From Cycas panzhihuaensis (lineage: Eukaryota; Cycadophyta): a stretch of DNA of 64,000 nt. A program made the position numbers and the translations under genes. The notes under the pieces were generated by a model. That model searched no databases, was not told the DNA's origin, and worked only from the letters and a program-made list of their open reading frames with translations. The stretch is from contig CM041465.1 in the NCBI GenBank assembly GCA_023213395.1, positions 71,245,741-71,309,740 of the forward strand. Reading direction: 5' to 3'. Below are positions 11,251-23,895 of the stretch, in pieces (the first letter of the stretch is position 1; the number at the start of each line of letters is the position of its first letter).

Positions 11251-11738
11251 CTATCAGGTCACCCAAGCATCCTAGTTTTGGATCGTCTCATCTTCCACCT
11301 TACAATCTATTTGCACCTCCAAAAGTTGGCTACTAATAAGGTTAAACTATGGTGACGATTAGGTTTGTTCTCTTTGCTCTATCCTTTGTGCCACCCCAGT
11401 ATGAAACCCCCCATCATCCTAACTTTTATATATGCATAACCTTCATTCATAGCAGTTGGTTGATCATGTTCATAGTAGTCACCACCATTCATCTTACAGA
11501 CATACGATGGGGGTAGCCCCCCTCATCCACCCTCTCTATCATTAGACTTTAAGGTGATGCATAGGCAACCCATATGCCTCACCACTCTTCTCCCCATCCA
11601 TGCATCCTGCCACGACACTTGTCATCATCCTTGGTTGATGATACTGCTATATTTGTTATATATTGCTAACTTTTGTGTTACTAGCATTTGCCATCGCATT
11701 ACGTTTCTAAGTAGTGAGGCTCTGTTACTAAGGAGCAG
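11251..11738 (+). other. Tat-A 3' untranslated stretch and polypurine tract
   Basis: No frame is conserved with Tat-B here, but nucleotide similarity is clear, for example CACCTCCAAAAGT near 11310. The tract ACTAAGGAGCAG (11727-11738) aligns with TACTAAGGGGGTGG in Tat-B. In both it stands right before TGTTTC, so it is the best candidate polypurine tract, weakened in Tat-A by substitutions. Confidence 0.5.
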
Positions 11739-14700
11739 TGTTTCTTAGCTATCAAGAATGAACATGGGCGACTCAACTTAGGTAAGTTCAGGTATGTTTC
11801 TATCTCTACTTTTGTTAATACCTAAAATGGTTGATCGAGGTGCATTACCTGTGTTACATTTTGATTGATTGACTGCATGATCACTATACATTGCTTTCCT
11901 ATTTATATTGCATTTTGATACTTAGCCTATGACGATCTGGGATACATATCCCATGGTGCTCCACAACCCCCTCTCATGTCTCCCTGACGTCACCAAGTAT
12001 CGCTGGCTCCTGCAGCCCTTATTATGTCATTTATTAGTGTAACATAACGCCTAGCCCTAGTCGTCACCATGTATGCACCTTTTGTCAAATTTTGGGAGTC
12101 TTTGACCATCATTTCCCATATACTGTGGTCCCTCTAGGTTCCATAACTTCCTTGCTACCTTAATACTGTAGCATGTTCCCTTAAGGTCTAGGATTCTCCC
12201 CTTTTTGGGAGCCTCCAGGCTCCCCCCTTCTCTTTTTGTCTTGACTTAGGCCGCACCACTGTAAACTCTGCGGTACCATGAAGTTTGTCACAGTGCAATA
12301 GTTTACAAGTCTTTTTTAATTTGGCCGTAGATAATTTTGCATTAATTACAAAATTACCATGTGGCAGTGAGTTGATTCCTACCTAGGGCGAATCCTAATT
12401 GCTTGTTGGGCTAGGTTTGGGTTTAAAAACCCAAAATTCACCTCATTTCCCTCTCTTCTCACTCATTTTTTCTCTCCTCTCTTCTCTAAAATTTCTGAAA
12501 TAGGTTCCAACTTTGTTGTATATGTCCTACCATTCAACTACCAGCTCTTGTAGCATAGGAAACATAGATTATAGGTCTATAGTAGGGCTGGCTAAAGAAG
12601 ACTCATGCTCTAAACATCCTACCAAGCTTTAGGCTTCACTTTCCTCATAGTTTTTACTCTTCATCTATAACACTGTAGGGCTTTCTCTAGCAAACCTAAA
12701 GGGATTCTTCCCCTCACTCAATATGCCAGGTAGATCTACCATAGATCTACCCTTACCAGGTATTTTCAGATCCATTTTCATCTTTCTTTTTCATAGCATA
12801 AGCATTCTTCTATTAGTCTTTCTTATAAGAAGTTTTCCTTCTCTTTTCCATTGTGTTGGGAGGTAAACCCTCCCTATTGCTTACTTGTACACTTACTCCT
12901 CCTAGTTTTCTTTGGGTCTTCTTAAGGAGGTAGCAAGAAAAGAGGTGCACAGAGAGTAAAAGGATTCTTAGGCAGGGTTCTGCACCCACATGCCTCCTCC
13001 TTGATAGCAACCCCCTTCTCTCCTTCCCTTTTCCTCTTTCGTACCTTCCTTGTCTACATGGGAAATCATCAAGGTGAGGATTTCTACCGGTTGCAACATA
13101 GGTAGCCTCTTGCTGCATTTGCAACCAGCCATCAAGGATCATACATAGCCCAGTTTTCAGACCTATCCCACACCTTTTTAGTTTTGGGGTTAGCTCTTAC
13201 AAAAACTTACAAATTTTGTACTTTGCAACCTTTATAATATTTGTAACTTTTACAACTTTCTTGCTACCTTTGTTTTCACTTACAGAAAACTATTTTGTAC
13301 TTGTTATTGAGTTGTCTTACTCCCCTTAGCTAATAGCTTGGGTGCTTGGGGAATGTGTGGAGCATTTAGATTGGGAGGGTTAACCATTCTGAGGCTACCC
13401 ACTTTCTTCCTTTTCACCCTCTCTTCTCTATATCACTTGTCGATTGTGCATGCAAAGTAGGAATAATATTAATGTTATATGCTTTCGTCATTTAGTATAT
13501 ACTTGTTGAGTTTATTATTTCATCTCCTTCTCTTTCAAAGGGGATATATACATATAGCTATATTTGTTTACATGTACTTACTTCTATATGTATTTGGTGC
13601 CCCTTGGGAAAGGGCCAACTTTGTTTGTGCAGGACTCTTGGCTATTAGAGAAAATGGAAGTCTTCATTCCAGGTACATTTTTATGATAGTTACCATTGTG
13701 ATGTTTTAAGATCTTAAGTAATAGTGTTCTATTATTTTTATTTTGCCTTTGCAAATTCTTTTCATTTTAGTCTTGGGAGAAGGTAAGGAAACCACCTTTT
13801 TTCTGTTGGCATCCTTTCCACTATGCCACCAGCGACAAGAAGAAGAGCTAGGATTGTGAAAGAAGCAAGGGTGGTGCTACTCCAACCGTCAAGTTCTTGA
13901 GTATGTTTCTCTACATCATCTTTCCTACTCTTGCCCTTTGCTCTCCCCCCTCTTATATGCTCCTAAACAAAAGGAAAGATAAAAAGATTGTAATGCTTTG
14001 CATTCTATTGGTTACTTTTGCCTACTCATTTAGGTTGCATAGTGGGGATTTAGCCAACCTACACCGATAGATGTTTCTCCTTTCTACCACACATGCACTT
14101 GTTCCTCCCCTCATATAAACCTTCACTCCCATCAGGGTTTAGGTAAGGTGGGTTGTGCATTCATCCGTGTACATTTTTATCTCCTCCTTGCATATTGTTG
14201 GGTAGATTTGCATCTTTCATTTGCACTGTTTATTTCCTTAGCAACTTACTTGTCCTCTTTTCTTTCCTTGCATGTAAAAGATAAAGAGAGTGAGGCTATA
14301 CTCAAGGAAAATAAAGAGAGAGTATATTGTTTCCTTCAAGGTTTATTTCTTGTATTTAAAAGGAACAAACATAAACAAGATACCTTGCACTCCACATCTC
14401 CTTATCACATAATGAAAACAAATATACAAGTAATACACTTTGCCTACCTCCTACACGTAGAACCTTCTTAAGTGTGGCACCTTGTGAGTACCTCCTCTCT
14501 CAAGGTCACATTTCCTTCCTACTAACAAGACTTTCCTTGGTTCCACTCTTTAGCCTACACTTAGTCTATCAACCCAACTTCCCCTTTGCTTGCTCACGCT
14601 GCTAGCTGCCCTAGGCCTATGCATGAGTCTTATTCCCTTTCTATTAAGACCTACTTCACCCATCACCTCTTTATAAGAAGAGGCATACCTTTGCTATCTC

Positions 14701-14979
14701 CTCCCTCCTTCGGCCATCTAAGATGGGAGGGCCCTTTTTAAGGTTACTCAAGAAATTGAGGAGATACCTCTTTCGCCCCCAACTCTGAATCGAGGAGGTA
14801 TTACCTGAGAGGGAGTTTGTGCATCATTTGTGGGTCCTCGAACCTATGTTCTAACGTATGGACACCCTTTGTGGGTGATCTCTTTCCCTTGCTTTTGTAG
14901 GTCCACAGCCACAAAATTGTTAGTCGTGTTAGCTCGATCTCACCCAAGTCTAGTGACCCCCCCTAGAGGTGTGATTTCA
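11739..14979 (+). repeat. 3' LTR of Tat-A, about 3.2 kb
   Basis: The left edge is TGTTTC after the polypurine tract. The right edge is a CA at 14978-14979, where similarity to the Tat-B LTR end stops (TAGTGACCCCC followed by a GA-rich end in both). A block near 14820-14880 on a 'gtgggtcc' core aligns with the Tat-B LTR at about 62700-62730 reverse-complemented. A weak TATA-like GTTTAAAAACCC at 12421 is followed by a CT-rich leader, matching GATATAAAAACC in Tat-B. Long LTRs fit Tat/Ogre elements. Open frames inside (12813-13142 minus, 13479-13709, 14148-14471) do not align with Tat-B and are taken as chance. Confidence 0.65.
12207..12295. other. Hairpin and palindromic motif in the Tat-A LTR
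   Basis: GGGAGCC at 12207-12213 pairs with GGCTCCC at 12218-12224. Further on, CACTG (12257-12261) and CAGTG (12291-12295) flank the 17-mer AAACTCTGCGGTACCAT. That 17-mer is also found twice upstream of the antisense gene. The region corresponds to the GC-rich palindromes in the Tat-B LTR (50137-50211). Confidence 0.45.
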
Positions 14980-16019
14980 GAGGTCAAATTGATCATGAAG
15001 AAAAACTTTTAGTGCCATAATGGTAAAAATATAAGTCACATCATTATTTATCATAAATCATCAAACCAAATTCATATATTCTTTCATCAAAACATGGCCT
15101 AATTCATGATCAAACAAATCCATCATTTATTTTTTATGAAACCATACTATAAATATGTCAAAACTTACAAATACCAATCAAAGGCTAGGTTTTGGTGAAA
15201 AACCAAATAACTTAAAAAAAAATTTAATTCTATGTATTTTCTTATTTACTTTCTAATGGAAGTAGTTTTTGGTTAATTACATGTCTAAGCAAAAAGTTAT
15301 CTATCTTCTATTAGAAGATATTATTACAGTTTAAAAACCCTAAGAGTAAACTCTCCTTAAAAAGGTTATAACTTTTGATATAAATATCAAGAATTAAGTT
15401 CATCTAAACCATTAGAATCATAATTCAAAGGCCATTATATTAGGCTATATTTTGTGCATTTATAAGTCATTATTTATTAGATATTTAAATTTAAATTTAA
15501 TTCTTTTATTTTGTAAGAAATTTTTATCATTTGATAAGTACTTTTCACTTATTTTTAGTTAATAATGTATGATGTTTTCTTATTATAGGTGCTTTTCTTA
15601 TTCAAGGAATGATTGTTTTTCCACCTTTTAGTAGTGGTCTCTTCCTTATTGAGTATTCTAAACCTTGACCTTTGTACTTAAGTCTCCTACTTTAAAATCA
15701 TTACAAAATTTATATTCCTATTTAAACTTGAAATATTAAATAAGATAAACTTTGAATTGAATTATTCAAACTACTAATCCTAAAAGGGGAATGATTAGGA
15801 ACCCTAAAGCAATTACTGTCACACATGTAAGTTGCATTCACTTGGATAAGTAAGCTAAGGGGCAACTTGCTATAAGGCATATCGAGTGATATATTGAAGT
15901 GTAAACCCTTTCTTTTCATGTTTAGAGACTAGGCTAAACCTATAAGGGCTTAGTACCTTAATTTTAGTATTTTTCTAGATCAGACATTTGGCATAAATCT
16001 GGAATAGGTAGATTAATGA
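14980..16019. other. AT-rich interval without recognisable gene
   Basis: This is old target sequence between Tat-A and Copia-2. I see no domain motif, terminal repeat or conserved frame. The open frame 15722-15919 (minus) has no recognisable content. Confidence 0.5.
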
Positions 16020-16312
16020 TGTTAGGGGGCAGTTGAGTCTTTTATGTTGATGTAACGAGATATGTCAAGCTTAAATTGCTTATATATCAGTGTATATAGA
16101 GTCCCTAAACTTTCATCTATGGGTAGGTTCCACTACATAGAATAGTAATCAAAGGCTTCCTTATATACGTTAAAAAATTACCATTCTAGCTTAGTGGCTT
16201 ATTAGGTAGATAATTCATAATGGTAGTAAAAATACTTGTTTTGAATTTAATTAAACTATTTGGGAGTAATAACTTTTTAGCTTAGAAGAAATAAGTTAAG
16301 CATCTTTTAATC

Positions 16313-17060
16313 ATGAATAAGTTTTCATCTTATGCATCTAGAGACTTAGCCAAACCTACTCCTATACCTAACCCAACCAACCCAAACTATGATATCACGC
16401 CATACCTTTTTACTGTTGTTGTTTTTAGAGATAAAAATAATATAGCTCTTTCATTCCTTCACTTATCTATAGAGGATAATGTGGCTCAAAACATTGATAT
16501 AATAGACACTTCTCTTGAAGCTTGGAAGATTATATGTTCCCCTTTATGAGTGGAAAGACAACTCTAGAGCAATTATGTTAAAAGCACATTTGAATATCAT
16601 ACTCTTTCTAACTCAATTCCCTTGCATATGACTAAAATTAAAGCCATTATAAACTAACTTATCACTCTTAGAGCTCTTCCTTCTAATTATAACCTTATTT
16701 TTAGTGTTGTAAATATTCTTCCTACTATGTACAACAGTTATATCTTTCAATTATTAAATGACTTTATTACCATAGATTTGAATACCCTAGAAGGATTGCT
16801 ACTAAAAAAAGAATATATCCTAAACTATTAAAGAACAACATCTTCTTCTAATATTACTCTTACATTCGTAGTGAAAAAATAAGTAAGAAATCAATCTCAA
16901 TAGTGGTCACATCCCCAACAGTTTGGTTCTATGAATTTGAACCAACAACCATAACAAACTAGAATTCAACAGAGAAGATAGAATATTACTTACCTCTACT
17001 ATGGAAAATTTGGCCATGTTACCAATAAGTGTATAAAAAGGAAATTTGATCTACAACCTT
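16313..17060 (+). pseudogene. gag: Copia-2 gag remnant
   Basis: Codons 16313-16549 are open and end in A-W-K-I-I, as in copia gag (A-W-x-x-L). Later sequence keeps gag-like words in shifting frames. The zinc knuckle at 16991-17032 is recognisable, but its first two Cys codons read TAC and TAT (Tyr), so two ligands are lost by G-to-A changes; G-K-F-G-H and the last Cys remain. Confidence 0.65.
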
Positions 17061-17199
17061 TATAGAATAATCTTACACAATAAGGAGGCTTAAATCTATA
17101 ATAGAATAGAGGTCATAATTAGGGAAACAAACAATAAAGAAATAAAAATTAACCCAAGAACTAGTCTTAGGGCTGTAATATAAATTTGCAGTGACGAGG

Positions 17200-18560
17200 C
17201 CATGTAGCCAATACTTAGAACCTATTCTTTATTGATCTATCTTCTCATCATTCAAACAACTCCTTGCTAATAGATTTTACTGCTACTCATCATATGACAA
17301 GCACTAAAGAACTATTAAAAGACACCAAACATATTTAAACACACATAGTAATATTTGATAATAATATTACACATGATATAGCCAAGCTTAGGAAAGATCC
17401 CATAGCTTTAAAAATTTAAATATTGGTTATCATATCAACAATCTCCTATATATACCTAATATAAAATAGAACCTAATATTTGTTAGTTATATTAATAAGA
17501 AAAACTTTGGTATACTCTTTAGCTAGGGTATCTATATTATTTCACATCACTTAAGTGGTCAAATAATGACAATTGGACATGAACAATGGTTTTTACAAGC
17601 TTGACAATATTTCCTCTAAATAGAATCAAAATTTAAGTACCACTATGTAGTTTACTCAATTATATAAAGAAAAATAGATTATTATAGATAACATACCTAT
17701 TAATATGTAGGGTATATTTTCTTATAATAAGAATCAACCTACTCAAAAGTGTACCAAGGATCAATTATGGCATTAATGTCTTGGTCATCTAAATATATAA
17801 AGTCTCAATCTCATATTTAGACTTTAAATAGTATATAGGCTACCCAAAATCAAATAGAACAAATGCTTTTGTGAAGCCTACATAGTTGCTAAGCAACACA
17901 AGGAACCATTTCAATGCAAACAAGCTTAGCATTTAACTAAATCATTGAGCTTAGTTCACTCAAATATGTATGGACCTATGTCTAAACCTTTACTTACTAA
18001 TAATTTATATTTTATCACTTTTATTAATGATTATTCTTGAAAAGTTTAGGTCTACTTTCTGAAGAATAAATTTAAAGCATTTAAGAAACTTAAGGAATTC
18101 AAAGTTGAAGTTGAAAATAAATCAGGTATAATAATCAAGATACTATATACAAATAATAGAGGTGAGTATTCAGTAAATTAGTTCACTAATTTTTGTAAAG
18201 AATATGGCAACAAATACAAATTCTAAACCCCTTATACTTCTTAATATGATGGTGTTGCTAAACAAATGAATCAAATATTAGTGAATAAAGAAAAAGTAAT
18301 GGTAAATTCTACAAACATTGTTGACTCATTCTAGGATAAAGTTATTTCTACTATTGCTTACCTTACAAATAGGACTCTAACTTTAGTTGTCATAAGCATG
18401 AAACCTAAGGAGGCTTGGCTTGGACAAAACCTTATAATCTCACACCTTAAAACATTTAAATGTATGGCCTATACAGAAAGAAACTTGATAATAAAAAATT
18501 AAAATATATATTCATAAGCTATGTACCTGGTTATAAATAAATATTAATAACCATATTCAT
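17200..18560 (+). pseudogene. Copia-2 protease and integrase remnant
   Basis: The protease motif reads D-F-T-A-T-H-H-M-T near 17273, against D-S-G-A in the family. The pre-integrase L-W-H starts at 17762, with a TAA inside it and then C-L-G-H-L-N. A zinc-type C-E-A-C follows in part (Cys lost). In the core, V-H-S-N replaces V-H-S-D and T-N-N-R-G-E-Y replaces S-D-N-G-G-E-Y, so both catalytic Asp residues are now Asn. F-I-N-D-Y-S is kept near 18025. The integrase is clearly non-functional. Confidence 0.7.
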
Positions 18561-18819
18561 CTTGGGATGTTATATTTATAGAAGATAATTAAGACTTTAA
18601 TCAAACTTAGATATAGTTTATGATAGATAATGATGATGATGTTTTAGAAGACCCTCATGTACCAATATAGGCCACTTTTGCTCCTTCAACTTCATATACT
18701 CCAAGTTTTTTATCTACTCCTCCTACATCTCCATGTACTTCTATATTAACATTTACATTACCACCTTTATCTCCAAAAGAAGTTTAAGTCAAAATTACTA
18801 AGAAACTTCCTAAGTGGTA

Positions 18820-19112
18820 CTTGCAAGTTATGGTAGATATATTGTTACCTCCTATTGATCAAAAAAGGCAATCCAAATTAAGGCATACTATAAATTTTAC
18901 TCTCATGGTATAAGTTCTCAATGCTCTTAAGCCTTCCATTTTTGAGGAAGCATTCAAAGACCAAATGTGGTAGGCTATTATAAATGAAGAGATGAATCCT
19001 TAAAAATAATACTTAAGAGCTCATTGAATTGCCTTCAAGAAAAAAGTCAATTGATTATCATTGGCTCTACAAAATAAATTATCAATATAATAATACTAAG
19101 TTAGTGGAGATA
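18820..19112 (+). pseudogene. Copia-2 start of reverse transcriptase, truncated
   Basis: F-E-E-A-F-K-D-Q-M-W near 18945, then E-L-I-E-L-P and W-L-Y-K-I-N, match the entry of the copia RT domain. The match stops at about 19112, before any catalytic motif. A short AT-rich stretch without features lies between this point and the direct repeat at 19278. Confidence 0.65.
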
Positions 19113-19277
19113 GGATTTTTCTCCTTTAAATCTTAAAACCTCTTTTTATTGCCCTTTTTGCTTTTTATTAGTTATTTATATAATACTTTATATACCTAGT
19201 TAACACAATCAAATTTTGAAGAGTGTAAAAATAAAAAATAATCAGTTACTAATCATACTAGAGGTTTTCCTCCAAAT

Positions 19278-19611
19278 TATTAGAATAAGGTGGAAGCATG
19301 TAATGTAGATTCAATAATAAGCAAGAATGAATTAATATGGTGAACAAAAGAATGAAATTATAAGTATAATAAGGATAAAGTATACATAAGTAAAAATACA
19401 AAGAATGGTGTAAGAATGGCCAAACTTCAAATAATCTAAAAAATGATATAGATATAACACAACTCACCATATGTGTGAGAACCCTTAAGGTCAACTATTA
19501 TGTATTATCACACATTTTAACATGGCACATAACTTAAGATGACCAATAATATAATAATCTAATAATACATAAGATAGTGTGAATAAGATGTGAATGTAAT
19601 TGGATATTACA
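19278..19611. repeat. Direct repeat E, left copy
   Basis: It starts TATTAGAATAAGGTGGAAG and ends ATTACA, and is similar along its whole length to 22365-22700. The pair has the size and TG...CA-like ends of LTRs (the left copy begins TA where the right begins TG). I found no primer site, polypurine tract or matching target duplication. Confidence 0.6.
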
Positions 19612-20749
19612 CTTAAGATTATTCCTGTAGTAGATAATTATATCAAATATAAAATATCATATCAAATGATAAATGTTATCTTTAAATCTATTGAATCTAG
19701 CCATTGTAAATAAACATAAAGAGTTGTTAATGTCTATATGAAGTGAGCTCCATCTACTGAACCAGATAGGTAACTAACTATTATGATCATTGATTAGCTA
19801 AGATGTTCCTTCATATACATGGTACAATCAGCATTAAGTCAATTTCACCTTAAAAACACATTATCTTACATGGCCAAATAAGTTAAAGATAATGCAAGAG
19901 TAACATGAAAAAAAACATAACACGTCTTACTAATATGGAATAATGATGTAACTATCACCAACTATAATGGCCAAAAATACATGATAAATGGCTCTATAGC
20001 CTCAAACACTAGCACTCTTGGTTCAAATATGCCTAAAAGGATTTATAAATATTTCAAATGGGCTATAATTTACCTCAATCTGCATACAAATGTCTAATAT
20101 TATATAAAATATGACATAAAATGTGGATGTGACTCGATACCATATAAAATGATTATTTTTAAATGACATATTTAATGATAAAATGGGTTCTCAAGAGGCT
20201 AAAATGAACCTATATGAGAAATTTATATTTTACACCTCTCCCCCATCCCTTAGCCTTTGAAGTACTTTATATCAATATAATGTATAACAAATAAATTAAA
20301 ACATTTTAAAATACATAAATGTGCCTCATCATGATGAAAAAAATTATAAAAATATAAGCTAAATTTTGTCAAGTGACCAGCTAAATTAAAGAGCTCTCAA
20401 TTACGAATCCAACACAATTGACAAAATCAAAATTAAAGTTCCTTAGCTTAAGTTATGAGCAAAACAATAACAATAACTTTTTAGAAAGTGAAAATCGGGA
20501 GCTTAGCTCCTTTCATGCTAACTTGGCGGTCCTATCGATAGTACATATGACCAAGTGACTATTGGCCAAGGGGACTATAGACTCTAAATTATATCAAATA
20601 TAAGTAAATATATATTTATATTTACAAAAAAATATCAAATCCACTTTATACATTTTTCAAGTACACACGTCCAATGGAATTGAAAAAATCATTTAATTAT
20701 ATTAAATTCAAAGATTCACTTCAAAAAATTTTTATTCTATCATCAAATT
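19612..20749. other. Repeat-flanked interior without recognisable gene
   Basis: The stretch is AT-rich. It contains a patch of higher complexity near 20490-20590 (GGGAGCTTAGCTCC), but no coding motif that I can name. Confidence 0.45.
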
Positions 20750-21367
20750 TCATCCACGTATATTACCTTGAAAATATTTATCAATAAAAAGATCATTAGG
20801 GTTGCAGTCTACATGGAAGTGAGTGTGCTTGAATACATCTATTTTTTTCAATCGACCAAGCATTGTATCTATGTCTGTGTAATCGGGCTCATCTATGTCA
20901 TTACTATGAGGTTTCCTCATCTCTATGTATTCTTCATGGCAACATAAGGTATATTCTTTAACTTCCATTATCTAGGGCCTAGGCAACATCTTGTTGCTTA
21001 TGCAAGAGGCATGGACTCCTCTGTAGTAGCTCTACAACTCCCACTCTATGCTCTACATTATGATATGCTTCTTCTACATGATGTTTCAAATCTAACAACC
21101 TTTTAAGCTTTTTAATGATGACTTTAGCAATTATTGCAAAGGTTCTCTTTACCTCTTTGTTTTGACCCCATATTTTTACTATCGATTCTTCTCCCTCCTA
21201 AGATGATAACCACAAGCTATCCATTCTTTTTCCTCACTTGCTAGGATGAGTGCCATCATTAACTCATAGATACTATAGGTGGAAACATTCTCAAAGTGAT
21301 ATTCAAGGCAATTCAAGGACCATGATTTATACAAATTAATGAGATACTCACAGAAAATATACCTCAC
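20750..21367 (-). pseudogene. Unrecognised coding-like remnant between E repeats
   Basis: The minus strand has two open blocks, 21367-21179 and 20968-20750. Between them a third frame reads as a charged helical segment (K-V-I-I-K-K-L-K-R-L-L-D-L, then H-V-E-E-A-Y-H). The composition is more protein-like than the surrounding AT-rich DNA. The last block has a D-I-D-E-P-D-Y-T-D-I-D acidic run and Cys/His residues. I do not recognise the family. It may be a captured gene piece or an old transposon protein. Confidence 0.35.
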
Positions 21368-22364
21368 ACTTGCATATATTTTTCTATTTTGTGCTTTTAA
21401 TACAGTTCAATACATCTATAGTTTTTTTTTTTTTGTAGATATACATGCATGGACTATATATTATAAATATTGCAGAGATAAAAAAAAGTATCAAACACCA
21501 TGCTTGTAGCACTTCAAGAAATACATCAAATTCTAGGCTTTTTATAGTAAATAATCATTAAGGGAATTTTTTTTCCCATTTTTTTAAACATATACATACA
21601 GTCTTCAAGAGGTTAAATAGGATACCATGTATCAGATATGCAAATTTTTTTAATATTTTTGAACACTTCAACAACATAAAAAACATTTAGCTACTCCTTT
21701 TAGGCAGTGGGTGTGTTACTTGTTTATATGACTTGCTAAGGAAAAAAAACTCTTGCTAGAAAACTAATTGTTTGTAGAGTCACCTTGGCCTCCAGATAGT
21801 TAGAAAATTTCCCTTCAACCAACACATGCATTAGTCTTGCGAAACATCCCCACTGACTTGCAAAATAATGATATACATTAACTAAAAATACTTCATGAAA
21901 ATGTGGCAAGAAATGGCAACTTTTACACTTTTGTGTACTATAATTTTACTCTTGCATGCAAATTTCTTTTGGCACAACATGCACATAAGTTGTCCACTAT
22001 GAACATCTTAAAACAACCTTCTTCTTTAGTCAAAAAATTATAACATAAAACCTCTTAAAATATCTTCAAAAACTAACTTAAACATAACTTTAATATAGCC
22101 CTAAATATGTCTCAAATAATAGTAAAGATAGCACTAGAAAGTCTTCAAGCATGACAATAAATCTACCCTAAAATTTTGCATTTTTATGTTTAAAAAACAA
22201 CCTTAAAATAATTTGAAAAATCTCTTTAAAGGATGATAAATCAAGTCACTAAACATACACTAAAATAGGTTCCTTAACAACATTCAAAATGATTCAAAAA
22301 AATTGAAAAAAATAGCGTCTACAAATATCCTTAAGGATTTGAACCTTAGATTTTAATGTCACTA
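21368..22364. other. AT-rich interior of the E repeat pair
   Basis: Long A/T runs (for example near 21420) and no conserved frame. I see nothing that supports a gene or a second terminal repeat. Confidence 0.45.
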
Positions 22365-22700
22365 TGTTAGAATAAGGTGGAAGTATATAATGTAGACCTA
22401 ATAATAAACAAGAATGAATCAATATGGTGAATGAAATAATGAAATTATAAGTACAATAAAGATAAAATATGTACAAATAAAAACGCAAAAAATAGTGGAA
22501 GAATCGTCAAACTTTAAATTATATAAAAAATGGTGTATATACTTATAACAAAACTCACCACATATAAGAACCCTTAAGGCCAACTATTGTGTGCTGTCAC
22601 ACATTTCAATATGACACACAACTCAAGATGACTAATAATACAATAATCTAACAATACATAAGAGAGTGTGAATAGGGTGTGGATGTAATTAGATATGACA
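22365..22700. repeat. Direct repeat E, right copy
   Basis: It starts TGTTAGAATAAGGTGGAAG and ends ATATGACA. It is the same as 19278-19611 apart from scattered substitutions and small indels. Spacing between the copies is about 2.75 kb, as expected for a small non-autonomous LTR element. Confidence 0.6.
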
Positions 22701-23029
22701 CCCAATACAAATTCATTCATGTGTTTATTATAAATATTGCGATAGTTCATGTTTTTTAAAGTTGGTCATATTGTCAAGGAGGCCATATACCCATTCATAA
22801 AAAATTTAGGATATATAAGAAGAGTTGCTCTATTCTTAAGAGAGAATATTAAGGAAATTAAGTAGTGATTTCAACATTATTGAGAAGCTAAAAGAGTTTT
22901 TTCTTTTTTCTTTTTGTTAGAGCAAGAATCTCAAGACTTAAAAAATAATTGATGAGGCAACACCTTGTAGAAATATTCTCCCTTGGATTCAAACTAATCC
23001 CTTAAATTTATAGGGTGAGCAACATAATA

Positions 23030-23372
23030 AACCTAATAAGGCCACAAACGCCTATCTAAAATTTAACGGAGATAAGATAATTATAATTGAACATATACAG
23101 AAATTTTTTATTGTTTACATAATTGTTTGAATCACTCCACCAAATGTAGTTATTAGACTTTGACCATTCATTAACTAAAAATATTTTCATATGGTTTTAT
23201 TCCCTACCCAATGCCTCTATGAATAATTGGAAGGATTTAATACAAAATTTTAAATCCAAGTATATGAATAAGAAGAATCTTGCCATAATAATTAGGAAAC
23301 TATCAAGCTTCAAAAAAGAGGCTCAGGAAAGCACAAATAATTTATTAGAAATTTTGAATTCACTTTGATACC
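23030..23372 (+). pseudogene. gag: Isolated Ty3/gypsy gag fragment
   Basis: In the better frame the segment reads L-x-x-S-L-T-K, W-F-Y-S-L-P, N-W-K-D-L-I-Q-N-F-K-S-K-Y, then a run ending in L-L-E-I-L. These match the retrotransposon gag domain (W-x-x-S-L-P, W-x-x-L-x-x-x-F). No pol follows. It stands alone 500 bases left of element C. Confidence 0.5.
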
Positions 23373-23895
23373 ATGTTAAAATTATTGCACAAATCCTGAT
23401 ATTATGATAAAATAATAATAGATACAATAAGAATGAATAAACAACAAAGTTCAATAAGTGCAATACTAGGATCATAAATGGTATTATGTGATACCTTCAT
23501 TTTATTGACTTAATAAATAACTTACATAATGTTATGTATAAATAATAATATAATAATATCTTTATATAGTACAACTTATTTTTGTGTCGGGCCTACCATT
23601 TTTTGTTGCTTACATGAATAAATATGCATTACTTAAAATCCCTCCTTATTTTTCTCTAACACATTAATATTTTAACACTTCCTCTTAATGTATATTTGGG
23701 AACACAAATATTGTTTTGAATTTACAATATTTGATATTCAAAAGTGTCTTGAAAATGATATCTAAAACTTGGACTTTAATTGATCTTTAATTGATCCTTG
23801 TTACATCAACTCTTGAATGTAGTGATGACTCTTAACCTAAATATGTTTCATTTTTTTTCTAAAACTAGATTCTTCATCATTTATATAGTAGTATA

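Larger units (their letters stand above)
4734..14979 (+). mobile_element. Tat-A: Tat/Ogre-like Ty3/gypsy element, 3' two thirds
   Basis: Order on the + strand: RT (C-terminal part), RNase H, integrase, spacer with an antisense gene, sense ORF with aRNase H, polypurine tract, long LTR. Tat-B (34821-64000, minus strand) has the same parts in the same order, which fixes the unit. gag, protease and the N-terminal RT lie left of the window, beyond Copia-1. The 3' end at 14979 is where similarity to the Tat-B LTR end stops, at a CA. Frameshifts and stops are common, so the copy is inactive. Confidence 0.8.
16020..19112 (+). mobile_element. Copia-2: truncated, decayed Ty1/copia element
   Basis: gag, protease, integrase and the start of RT occur in copia order. 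It ends inside RT at about 19112, so RNase H and the 3' LTR are absent. A possible left LTR starts TGTTAGG at 16020. A primer-site-like TAGTAATCAAAGGC at 16143-16156 resembles TGGTATCAGAGGC, but both are weak. Nearly every line carries stops, which suggests this is older than Copia-1. Confidence 0.7.

Noticed and set aside
12813-14471. Host gene inside 12800-14500 (several open frames)
   Set aside because: The region lies in the Tat-A LTR, the frames lack known motifs, and the Tat-B LTR does not preserve them.
16020-16137. Short LTR of Copia-2
   Set aside because: The TGTTAGG start and primer-like site are weak, and no second copy exists in the window to confirm it. It is mentioned only as a possibility.
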